From NCBI GenBank assembly GCA_009785395.1, contig WQWK01000137.1:1-5827 (forward strand): DNA of 5,827 bases. Reading direction: 5' to 3'. Both the position numbers and the translations under genes were made by a program. This document shows, piece after piece, positions 1-5,827 of this stretch. Under the pieces are notes generated by a model. It searched no databases, was not told the origin of the DNA, and saw only the letters and a list, made by a program, of their open reading frames with translations. Source of the stretch: Conexibacteraceae bacterium (GTDB taxonomy: Bacteria > Actinomycetota > Thermoleophilia > Solirubrobacterales > Solirubrobacteraceae). How positions within the stretch are numbered: position 1 is the stretch's first letter; each line of letters begins with the position of its first letter.

Positions 1-414
1 CGCTACGACTGCGACGCGGACGCGCTGCTGGCGCTCGTCGAGCCGGCCGGCCCAGCGTGCCACACGGGTGAGCGCAGCTGCTTTCACCGGGCCCTGCGTG
101 AGCCCGGCGACTCCGGCTCCGGCGAGCAGGCGCCGTACGAGGTGCTGCCCGCGCTCGAACGCACGATCGCGGCGCGCCGCGCGGCTGCGGAGCCAGGCGA
201 GTCCTACACGGCGTTCCTGCTGGCCGACCCCAACCACATCGGCGAGAAGGTGGAGGAGGAGGCCGAGGAGGTGGCCCGCGCGGCGCGCGAGGAGACCGAT
301 GAGCGGGTCGCCAACGAGGCTGCCGACGTTCTCTACCACCTCACAGTGCTCCTGGCCAGCCGCAACCTGACTCTGGCCGACCCGCAGAAGATCCTGGATC
401 AACGCCGCCGATGA
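1..414 (+). CDS. hisIE: Bifunctional phosphoribosyl-AMP cyclohydrolase / phosphoribosyl-ATP pyrophosphatase (HisIE), 3' part
   Basis: Steps two and three of histidine synthesis in the cytoplasm: the HisE domain removes pyrophosphate from phosphoribosyl-ATP and the HisI domain opens the adenine ring of phosphoribosyl-AMP. The frame is open from base 1 to the TGA at 412-414, giving 137 visible codons; the N-terminal HisI part lies outside the window. Visible residues 1-30 carry the end of HisI: the DCDAD segment followed by [12 protein letters not shown]. The cysteines at visible residues 4, 20 and 27 have the 16 and 7 spacing of the family's zinc ligands. A short Gly/Ser/Glu-rich linker (about 32-44) leads into HisE, with [17 protein letters not shown] and [12 protein letters not shown] holding its acidic metal-binding residues. 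No stop separates the two domains, so this is a fusion. The stop lies in a 14-bp tandem repeat next to trpE, which suggests his and trp genes share a transcript. Confidence 0.93.
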   Translation, partial: RYDCDADALLALVEPAGPACHTGERSCFHRALREPGDSGSGEQAPYEVLPALERTIAARRAAAEPGESYTAFLLADPNHIGEKVEEEAEEVARAAREETDERVANEAADVLYHLTVLLASRNLTLADPQKILDQRRR

Positions 415-430
415 GCCGCCGCTGATGAGT
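403..430 (+). repeat. 14-bp tandem duplication spanning the hisIE stop and trpE start
   Basis: Copy one (403-416, CGCCGCCGATGAGC) and copy two (417-430, CGCCGCTGATGAGT) match at 12 of 14 positions with no gap. Copy one holds the hisIE stop within ATGA; copy two holds the trpE ATG within ATGA. Deleting either copy would place hisIE and trpE in a simple 4-base ATGA overlap, as still seen at trpF/trpB. That the repeat arose by duplication of such an overlap is inference; the repeat itself is directly visible. Confidence 0.85.
411..425 (+). other. Four-codon mini-ORF bridging hisIE and trpE
   Basis: ATG AGC CGC CGC TGA (Met-Ser-Arg-Arg-stop). Its ATG overlaps the hisIE stop as ATGA (411-414), and its stop at 423-425 shares base 425 with the trpE ATG as TGATG. 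A second in-frame TGA follows at 426-428. It has no Trp codon and no good Shine-Dalgarno sequence, so it is not a classical attenuator leader. It could pass a terminating ribosome on to trpE, or be a harmless by-product of the 14-bp duplication. Translation is unproven. Confidence 0.35.
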
Positions 431-1834
431 ATCGCCGCCGACACCGCCACCGCGCCGATCACCGAGACCTGGATCGAGGACACCGAGACACCGGTCTCGG
501 CCTTTCTGAAGCTGCGCGCGGCCGCGCCTGAGGACCCGGCCTTCCTGCTGGAGTCGGCCGAGCAGGGCCGGGTCGGGCGCTTCAGCTTCATCGGCTACCG
601 CCCCCGCAAGGTGCTGCGCTGGTCGCTCGGCGATCCCGGGGATCCGTATGAGCTGGCCCAGCGGGAGCTGGCCCGCGTCGCGACGCGCCAGCCGGAGGGT
701 GTCGAGCTGCCGTTCGGCGGGGGCGCCGTCGGCATGTTCGCCTACGACCTGGTCCGCACGGTCGAGCCGCTCGGGGAGCCCAACCCTGATGAGCTCGGCC
801 TACCGGACCTGGCGCTGATGTTCACCGACACGCTGGTCGCCTTCGACCATCTCAAGCACACGATCACGGTCGTCGCGCATCCGGACGACGACGCCGACAC
901 GGCGCGCGTGAAGGTCGACGAGATCCGGGAGATCCTCGCCGGGCCGCTGCCGCGTCCGCAGATCACTCCCGAGAGTGCATACCGCGCCGCCCCCGAATGG
1001 GTCTCGAACATGACCCGCGAGCACTTCGAGGCCACCGTCGCCCGGATCATCGACTACATCTACGCGGGCGACGCCTTCCAGGTGGTGCCCTCGCAGCGCT
1101 GGTCGGCGAAGGCGCCCGTCAGCGGCTTCTCCATCTACCGCGGCCTCCGGGCCGTGAATCCGTCTCCGTACATGTACTACCTGGACCTCTGCGACTTCCA
1201 GATCGCGGGCGCCAGCCCCGAGCCGCTCGTCACGGTCAGCGGCCGCCGCGTCTCGACCACGCCGATCGCCGGCACGCGACCGCGTGGCGCCACCGCCGAA
1301 GAGGACGCGGAATACGCCCACGACCTGCTGGCTGACGAGAAGGAGCGAGCGGAGCACGTGATGCTGGTCGACCTCGGCCGCAACGACCTGGGCCGGGTCT
1401 GCGAGTACGGGTCGGTGCAGGTCGACGATTTCATGGTCGTCGAGAACTACAGCCACGTGATGCACATCGTCTCGAACGTCAGCGGCACGCTGCGGCCCGG
1501 CGTCGGCGCGCTCGACGCGCTGCGGGCGGTGCTGCCCGCCGGCACCCTCTCCGGCGCGCCCAAGGTCAGAGCCATGCAGATCATCGACGAGCTCGAGCTG
1601 GTCAAACGCTGCGGTTACGGCGGCGCGATCGGCTGGGCCAGCTACGGCGGCGACCTCGACACCTGCATCCACATCCGCACGGCCGTGATCAAGGACGGAA
1701 CGGTCCACGTGCAGGCCGGCGGCGGCACCGTCGCCGATGCCGTGCCGCCCAACGAGTACGAGGAGTCCGTGAACAAGTCACGCGCGCTGCGCGCGGCGAT
1801 CGAGCTCGCCGTCGCCCAACCCGGCTGGGACTGA
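425..1834 (+). CDS. trpE: Anthranilate synthase component I (TrpE)
   Basis: The large subunit converts chorismate and ammonia, delivered by the TrpG glutaminase, to anthranilate; it is the committed step to tryptophan. At 469 residues it has family-typical length. The N-terminal domain (about 25-165) carries LLES at 41-44, part of the tryptophan-binding feedback site, and RFSFIG at 52-57. The chorismate-binding domain (about 196-458) shows NPSPYM (245-250), PIAGTRPRG (280-288), LVDLGRNDLG (314-323), YSHVMHIVS (342-350), GTLSGAPK (373-380) and QAGGGTVAD (430-438). These favour TrpE over the related PabB or menaquinone/siderophore enzymes, as does trpG next door. With LLES and NPSPYM intact, end-product inhibition by tryptophan is likely. 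The ATG at 425 fits the N-terminus but has no clear Shine-Dalgarno sequence (only a weak GATGAG nine bases upstream), so initiation probably depends on ribosomes finishing hisIE or the 411-425 mini-ORF. Confidence 0.97.
   Translation: MSIAADTATAPITETWIEDTETPVSAFLKLRAAAPEDPAFLLESAEQGRVGRFSFIGYRPRKVLRWSLGDPGDPYELAQRELARVATRQPEGVELPFGGGAVGMFAYDLVRTVEPLGEPNPDELGLPDLALMFTDTLVAFDHLKHTITVVAHPDDDADTARVKVDEIREILAGPLPRPQITPESAYRAAPEWVSNMTREHFEATVARIIDYIYAGDAFQVVPSQRWSAKAPVSGFSIYRGLRAVNPSPYMYYLDLCDFQIAGASPEPLVTVSGRRVSTTPIAGTRPRGATAEEDAEYAHDLLADEKERAEHVMLVDLGRNDLGRVCEYGSVQVDDFMVVENYSHVMHIVSNVSGTLRPGVGALDALRAVLPAGTLSGAPKVRAMQIIDELELVKRCGYGGAIGWASYGGDLDTCIHIRTAVIKDGTVHVQAGGGTVADAVPPNEYEESVNKSRALRAAIELAVAQPGWD
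461..500 (+). other. Repeated arm and hairpin around a Trp codon in the early trpE coding sequence
   Basis: ACCGAGAC occurs at 461-468 and again at 482-489, 21 bases apart. CCGAGAC within each copy is perfectly complementary to GTCTCGG at 494-500. The second copy forms a 7-bp stem with a 4-base loop (490-493); the first could pair with the same arm across a 25-base loop. The TGG codon for Trp16 (470-472) lies just after the first arm. The layout resembles mutually exclusive attenuator stems, but short stems like this arise by chance in GC-rich DNA, so any function is speculative. Confidence 0.3.
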
Positions 1835-1857
1835 CCCGCCCTGCGCCCACCCAAACC

Positions 1858-2436
1858 ATGCGAGTCCTCGTCATCGACAACTACGACAGCTTCACCTACA
1901 ACCTCGTCCAGTACCTGGGCGAGCTGCAGACGCCCGCGCACGAGATCGAGGTGGTGCGCAACGACCACTCGACCGTCGAGGAGTTGCTGGTGCGCGGGTA
2001 CGACCGCGTGATCGTGTCGCCGGGGCCCTGTACTCCCAATGAGGCCGGCATCAGCCTCGAAGCGGTGCGCAGGTTCCCGCAGGCGAAGATCCCGACGCTC
2101 GGCGTCTGCCTCGGCCACCAGTCGCTGGTGCAGGCGTGGGGGGGCAGGGTCATCCGCCACGAGCCCGTGCACGGCAAGACCTCGACGATCCAGCACGACG
2201 GCCGCACGATCTTCCACGACCTGCCGCAGGACATCGAGGTCGGCCGTTACCACTCCCTGATCGCCTCCGATCACGAGCTCCCTGACGTGCTGGAGGTCAG
2301 CGCCACCGGCGGCGGCGTGATCATGGGCGTCCGTCACCGCGAGCTGCCCGCCGAGGGCGTCCAATTCCACCCCGAATCCGTCCTCACAGAGCACGGCAAG
2401 GAGATGCTGATGAGCTTCATGGAGGGCACGCGTTGA
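1858..2436 (+). CDS. trpG: Anthranilate synthase component II, glutamine amidotransferase (TrpG)
   Basis: Class I glutamine amidotransferase subunit that hydrolyses glutamine and passes ammonia to TrpE. The 192 residues match the family's usual length, and the N-terminus MRVLVIDNYDSFTYNLVQYL is characteristic and fixes the ATG. The oxyanion-loop segment is SPGPCTPNEAG (from residue 54). The catalytic triad is visible: Cys84 in GVCLGHQ (82-88), and His171 and Glu173 in QFHPES (169-174). HGKTS, typical of TrpG/PabA proteins, is also present. It is not fused to TrpE or TrpD. TrpG proteins of this type can also serve PabB in folate synthesis, which cannot be judged here. The 23-base C-rich spacer after trpE (1835-1857) is the only junction without a stop/start overlap or remnant, and it has no Shine-Dalgarno sequence; the nearest purine run, GGGA at 1827-1830, is 27 bases away. 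The stop overlaps trpD as TTGA. Confidence 0.97.
   Translation: MRVLVIDNYDSFTYNLVQYLGELQTPAHEIEVVRNDHSTVEELLVRGYDRVIVSPGPCTPNEAGISLEAVRRFPQAKIPTLGVCLGHQSLVQAWGGRVIRHEPVHGKTSTIQHDGRTIFHDLPQDIEVGRYHSLIASDHELPDVLEVSATGGGVIMGVRHRELPAEGVQFHPESVLTEHGKEMLMSFMEGTR
2421..2435 (+). promoter_or_regulatory. Shine-Dalgarno GGAGG and TTG start of trpD inside trpG
   Basis: GGAGG at 2421-2425 lies seven bases before TTG at 2433-2435, which overlaps the trpG stop as TTGA. This is the best ribosome binding site in the window. There is no in-frame ATG nearby, so it decides the unusual TTG start for trpD. Confidence 0.85.
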
Positions 2437-3473
2437 GCGACCTGCTGACACGCGCGATCGACCACCTCGCCGACGGGCACGACCTGTCGGAGACCGCCGC
2501 CGCCGAGGCGCTGGCCGAGATCATGGCCGGCGAGGCGACCGACATCGAGATCGCCGGCTTCCTGATCGCGCTGCGCGTGAAGGGCGAGACCGTCGCGGAG
2601 TTGGCCGGGCTGGCGCGCACGATGCGCGCCTTCGCGGCGTTCGTGCCGACCGCCCACGAGGACCTGCTCGACACCGCCGGCACCGGCGGTGGCCGCACGA
2701 CCTTCAACGTCTCGACGACCGCCGCGCTGATCGCCGCCGGGGCGGGCTGCCTGGTCGCCAAGCACGGCAGCCGGTCCTCGACGGGCCTGTCGGGCTCGGC
2801 CGACGTGCTCGAGGCGCTCGGCGCCCGCATCGACCTCGACGCCGCCGGCGTGGGGCGCTGCATCGAGGAGATCGGCTTCGGCTTCATGTTCGCGCCCTAC
2901 CACCACCCCGCGAGCGCGCGAGTTGTGAAGGTGCGCAAGGAGCTCAAGGTGCGCACGACCTTCAACTTCCTCGGCCCGCTCACGAACCCGGCCGGCGCCA
3001 GCCGTCAGCTGCTGGGAGTCTCGGACCCGGACACGCTGCCGAAGATGGCCGGCGCGCTGGCGCTGCTCGGCACCCGCCACGCGCTGTTGGTCTGCAGCGA
3101 GGACAGCCTCGACGAGCTCAGCATCTCCGCGGCGACCCGCGTGATCGAGGTGCAGGAGGGCGAGATCGAGGAGTACACGGTGATCCCCGAGGACTTCGGC
3201 CTGCCGCGCTACCCGCCCGACGCCGTCCCCGGCGGCGATCCGCAGGAGAACGCCCGGGTCGCGCGGGCGATCTTCGCCGGTGAGCCCGGCGCCGCACGTG
3301 ACCTGGCGGTCCTGAACGCCGGCGCCGCGATCTATGCCGGCGGCCGTGCGGGGTCGCTCGACCAGGGCGTCGCGCTGGCGAAGGAGGCGATCGACAGCGG
3401 CGCCGCCGCCGCCAAGACCGAGGCGTTCGTCACCCTGACGCGCGAGCTGGCGCCGCAGGAGTCGCCCGCATGA
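2433..3473 (+). CDS. trpD: Anthranilate phosphoribosyltransferase (TrpD)
   Basis: Transfers phosphoribose from PRPP to anthranilate, giving phosphoribosyl-anthranilate. The 346 residues are normal for the family: an N-terminal helical domain (about 1-66) and the large glycosyltransferase-fold domain (about 74-325). The PRPP loop reads DTAGTGGGRTTFNVST (80-95). The usual form is GTGGDGxxTxNxST, so the acidic residue is absent and the loop is one residue shorter. The substrate motif reads KHGSR (110-114) where KHGNR is expected, followed by SGSADVLEALG from residue 120. FMFAPYHHPA, TFNFLGPLTNPA (FN at 177-178) and the acidic pair Asp227-Glu228 in DELS are as expected. These features point to TrpD and not to a nucleoside phosphorylase, and the operon agrees. 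The start is TTG with a strong Shine-Dalgarno sequence and a 4-base overlap with trpG. The 3' end lies in a 23-bp tandem repeat shared with the trpC start. Confidence 0.96.
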   Translation: MSDLLTRAIDHLADGHDLSETAAAEALAEIMAGEATDIEIAGFLIALRVKGETVAELAGLARTMRAFAAFVPTAHEDLLDTAGTGGGRTTFNVSTTAALIAAGAGCLVAKHGSRSSTGLSGSADVLEALGARIDLDAAGVGRCIEEIGFGFMFAPYHHPASARVVKVRKELKVRTTFNFLGPLTNPAGASRQLLGVSDPDTLPKMAGALALLGTRHALLVCSEDSLDELSISAATRVIEVQEGEIEEYTVIPEDFGLPRYPPDAVPGGDPQENARVARAIFAGEPGAARDLAVLNAGAAIYAGGRAGSLDQGVALAKEAIDSGAAAAKTEAFVTLTRELAPQESPA

Positions 3474-3496
3474 ACCGGCAGGACACGCCCGCATGA
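3470..3496 (+). other. Eight-codon mini-ORF bridging trpD and trpC
   Basis: The frame encodes MNRQDTPA and ends at TGA 3494-3496. Its ATG overlaps the trpD stop as ATGA (3470-3473) and its stop overlaps the trpC ATG as ATGA (3493-3496). AGGAG at 3457-3461, eight bases upstream, is a good ribosome binding site, better than that of trpC itself. It has no Trp codons. It may be translated and re-couple trpC to trpD, or it may simply be a consequence of the 23-bp duplication. Confidence 0.4.
3480..3495 (+). promoter_or_regulatory. Shine-Dalgarno AGGA and ATG start of trpC
   Basis: AGGA at 3480-3483 lies nine bases before the ATG at 3493-3495. It lies in the second copy of the 23-bp repeat. The alternative ATG at 3470 is in another frame and stops at 3496, so it cannot be the trpC start. 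Confidence 0.7.
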
Positions 3497-4287
3497 ACGT
3501 CCTGGACGAGATCGTCACCGACACCCGCGCCCGTGTGGCGCGCCGGGCCCAGGACGTCCCGCTGTCCGCGCTGGTGGAGGCCGGCGAGCAGCGGCGAGCC
3601 GGCCAGAGCGCAATCCGTGACTTCAGCGCCGCCCTGGCCGCGCCGGGCATCTCGGTGATCGCCGAGCACAAGCGCAGCTCGCCATCGGCGGGGGTGATCC
3701 GGGCCGACCTCGAACTCCCCGAGGTGGTCGAGGCCTACGAGCGCGCCGGGGCGCGGGCGCTCTCGGTGCTGACCGAGGAGGGTCGCTTCGGCGGGTCGCT
3801 CGGCGACATCGCGCTGGCGCGTGCCGCCTCGAGCCTGCCGATCCTGCGCAAGGACTTCATCGTCGGGGAGTACCAGGTGTACGAGGCGCTCGCCGCCGGC
3901 GCCGACGCGATCCTGCTGATCGTCGCCGCGCTCGACACCGGCACCCTGATCCGCCTGCACTCGCTGGCGACGCAGATCGGGCTGGCGACGCTGGTCGAGA
4001 TCCACGACGCGATCGAGCTGGACGCCGCGCACGAGATCGGAGCCGAGATCGTCGGCATCAACAACCGTGACCTGACGACGCTCGAGGTCGACGTCGAGCG
4101 CACCTATCAGCTGCTCCCGGACGTTCGCGACGGCGCCGTGGTCGTCGCCGAGTCGGGATTCCGGTCGCACGCGGAGCTCGAGCGTCTCGCGGCCGCCGGC
4201 GTCGACGCGGTGCTGATCGGCGAGGCGCTGATGCGCGCGCCCGACATCGAGGCCGCCACCCGTGAACTTCTAGGATCGGGCTCTTGA
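3493..4287 (+). CDS. trpC: Indole-3-glycerol phosphate synthase (TrpC)
   Basis: A (beta/alpha)8-barrel enzyme that decarboxylates and closes the ring of CdRP to give indole-3-glycerol phosphate, the substrate of tryptophan synthase. At 264 residues it is a stand-alone enzyme, not the TrpC-TrpF fusion of enterics. Catalytic residues are recognisable by motif: Glu58 and Lys60 in [12 protein letters not shown], Lys120 in LRKDF (118-122), Glu169 in LVEIH (167-171), Asn190 in INNRDL, and Glu220-Ser221 in [21 protein letters not shown] and VLIGEALM complete the barrel signature. The ATG is supported by AGGA nine bases upstream and by the typical MNVLDEIV start. A 19-base spacer separates it from trpD, entirely explained by the 23-bp tandem repeat. 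The 3' end overlaps trpF as TTGA. Confidence 0.97.
   Translation: MNVLDEIVTDTRARVARRAQDVPLSALVEAGEQRRAGQSAIRDFSAALAAPGISVIAEHKRSSPSAGVIRADLELPEVVEAYERAGARALSVLTEEGRFGGSLGDIALARAASSLPILRKDFIVGEYQVYEALAAGADAILLIVAALDTGTLIRLHSLATQIGLATLVEIHDAIELDAAHEIGAEIVGINNRDLTTLEVDVERTYQLLPDVRDGAVVVAESGFRSHAELERLAAAGVDAVLIGEALMRAPDIEAATRELLGSGS
4272..4286 (+). promoter_or_regulatory. Shine-Dalgarno AGGA and TTG start of trpF inside trpC
   Basis: AGGA at 4272-4275 is eight bases before TTG at 4284-4286, which overlaps the trpC stop as TTGA. No ATG fits ahead of the conserved KIKFCGIT segment, so TTG is the only reasonable start. It uses the same overlap and start codon as trpG/trpD. Confidence 0.8.
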
Positions 4288-4978
4288 AAGCACCGAAGAT
4301 CAAGTTCTGCGGGATCACCCGCGAGCAGGACGCCGAGCTGGCCGTGTCGCTCGACGCCTGGGCTGTGGGGATGATCATGTGGCCGCATTCTCCCCGCGCG
4401 GTCCCGCTGGACCGCGCGGCGGGCCTGGCCGCGCTCTTGAAGCGCCGGGCCGAGATCGTCGGTGTGTTCGTGAACCAGACGCTCGACGAGGTCACCGGGA
4501 TCGCCGACGCGGCCGGCCTGACGATGCTGCAGTTCCACGGCGACGAGGGCCCTGTCTTCTGCAGCGAGGCGGCGCGCCGCACCGGCTGCAAGGTGATCAG
4601 GGCCGCGCGTGTGCACAGCGCTGCGGACATCCAGGCGCTCGCGGCCTACCACACCGACTTTCATCTGCTCGACAGCTACAGGCCCGGCGTGCCCGGAGGA
4701 ACCGGCGAGACCTTTGCATGGGACCTGGCCGCGAGTCACCGGCGGATCGCGCCACCCAAGGGCAAGGGGCAGCGCGTGCCGCTGATCCTCAGCGGCGGGC
4801 TGACGCCGGCGAACGTCGCCGGGGCGATCGCCGCAGTCAAGCCGTTCGCGGTCGATGTCGCGTCCGGCGTCGAGTCGGCGCCCGGCTACAAGGACGGCGA
4901 GAAGATGCGGGCCTTCGCGGCTGCCGTGGCGGCGACGGCGGCAGAGGCGGACGCTCCGGACGAGGTGGGCCACGCCGC

Positions 4979-4982
<4 letters not shown>
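4284..4982 (+). CDS. trpF: Phosphoribosylanthranilate isomerase (TrpF)
   Basis: Amadori isomerisation of phosphoribosyl-anthranilate to CdRP, the step between TrpD and TrpC. The general base Cys9 is in KFCGITR (7-13) and the general acid Asp130 is in LLDSY (128-132). [29 protein letters not shown] and [19 protein letters not shown] are the expected barrel and phosphate-binding motifs. At 232 residues it is somewhat longer than many TrpF proteins, owing to a Lys/Gly/Pro-rich insert before LILSGGL and an Ala/Glu/Asp-rich tail after about residue 215. Many actinobacteria lack TrpF and use the dual HisA/TrpF enzyme PriA; a dedicated gene here argues against that need. The TTG start overlaps trpC and the stop overlaps trpB as ATGA. 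A perfect 11-bp inverted repeat lies within codons 37-46. Confidence 0.96.
4394..4419 (+). repeat. Perfect 11-bp inverted repeat (hairpin) inside trpF
   Basis: CCGCGCGGTCC at 4394-4404 and GGACCGCGCGG at 4409-4419 are exact reverse complements around a 4-base loop CGCT (4405-4408). Ten of the eleven pairs are G-C, so the mRNA would fold tightly here. No T-run follows, so it is not an intrinsic terminator. It overlaps the conserved Ser-Pro-Arg codons and the variable stretch after them (residues 37-46). Confidence 0.75.

Positions 4983-5827
<845 letters not shown>

Larger units (their letters stand above)
3455..3498 (+). repeat. 23-bp-period tandem duplication spanning the trpD stop and trpC start
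   Basis: 3455-3475 and 3478-3498 match at 19 of 21 positions with a period of 23. Both copies contain GCAGGA, two differing bases, then the identical CGCCCGCATGAAC. Copy one holds the trpD stop within ATGA (3470-3473); copy two holds the trpC start within ATGA (3493-3496). Each copy therefore carries its own Shine-Dalgarno-like AGGA and ATG. Removing one 23-bp unit restores a direct 4-base ATGA overlap of trpD and trpC. The duplication origin is inferred from the match. Confidence 0.9.

Noticed and set aside
68..370. Plus-strand open frame overlapping hisIE in another frame
   Set aside because: Its Arg/Pro/Ser-rich product has no motif, and the overlapping frame encodes clear HisI and HisE signatures.
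139..414. Separate hisE gene starting inside the frame (GTG at 139)
   Set aside because: There is no stop after the HisI motif and no ribosome binding site before this GTG; a HisIE fusion explains the frame better.
411..425. Mini-ORF as a classical Trp leader peptide for attenuation
   Set aside because: It has no Trp codons and no following terminator/antiterminator with a T-run; the same holds for the 3470-3496 frame.
632..644. Inverted repeat GATCC-CGG-GGATC in trpE
   Set aside because: Only five base pairs, inside conserved-length coding sequence, no context suggesting an operator; consistent with chance.
1835..1857. trpE/trpG spacer as terminator or regulatory RNA
   Set aside because: It is 23 bases, C-rich, with no inverted repeat or T-run.
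2138..2144. Run of seven G in trpG as a phase-variable or slippery site
   Set aside because: The frame is intact through it (Ala-Trp-Gly-Gly-Arg) and no alternative frame product is evident; such runs are expected in GC-rich DNA, though it is a spot where sequencing errors could occur.

Overview
The window is a GC-rich, gene-dense stretch with every gene on the + strand: the 3' part of a histidine gene (hisIE) followed by a tryptophan biosynthesis operon in the order trpE-trpG-trpD-trpC-trpF-trpB. trpB runs off the right edge. The strong G/C bias at third codon positions and the style of the proteins suggest a high-GC bacterium. I lean towards Actinomycetota of the Thermoleophilia type, but this is an impression from sequence and not a placement. 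No RNA genes, mobile elements, CRISPR arrays or gene-free stretches over 25 bases were seen. Any promoter or leader region lies upstream of base 1.

Layout: hisIE C-terminal part (1-414), trpE (425-1834), trpG (1858-2436), trpD (2433-3473), trpC (3493-4287), trpF (4284-4982), trpB 5' part (4979-5827). Together the trp genes cover chorismate -> anthranilate (TrpE plus TrpG), phosphoribosylation (TrpD), isomerisation (TrpF), indole-glycerol-phosphate formation (TrpC) and the final indole-to-tryptophan step (TrpB; trpA would be expected just downstream). All catalytic residues I looked for are present, except that two normally conserved positions in TrpD are altered.

The genes are packed for translational coupling. 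trpG/trpD and trpC/trpF overlap by TTGA with TTG starts, and trpF/trpB overlap by ATGA. The two junctions that look like short spacers, hisIE/trpE and trpD/trpC, each contain a tandem duplication (14 bp and 23 bp) of an ancestral ATGA stop/start overlap. Each duplication leaves a tiny reading frame (4 and 8 codons) that starts on the upstream gene's stop codon and ends on the downstream gene's start codon. This repeated architecture is the most unusual thing in the window. Other points of interest are a perfect 11-bp hairpin inside trpF, an attenuator-like arrangement of repeats around a Trp codon at the start of trpE, and trpE and trpG starts without a convincing Shine-Dalgarno sequence.
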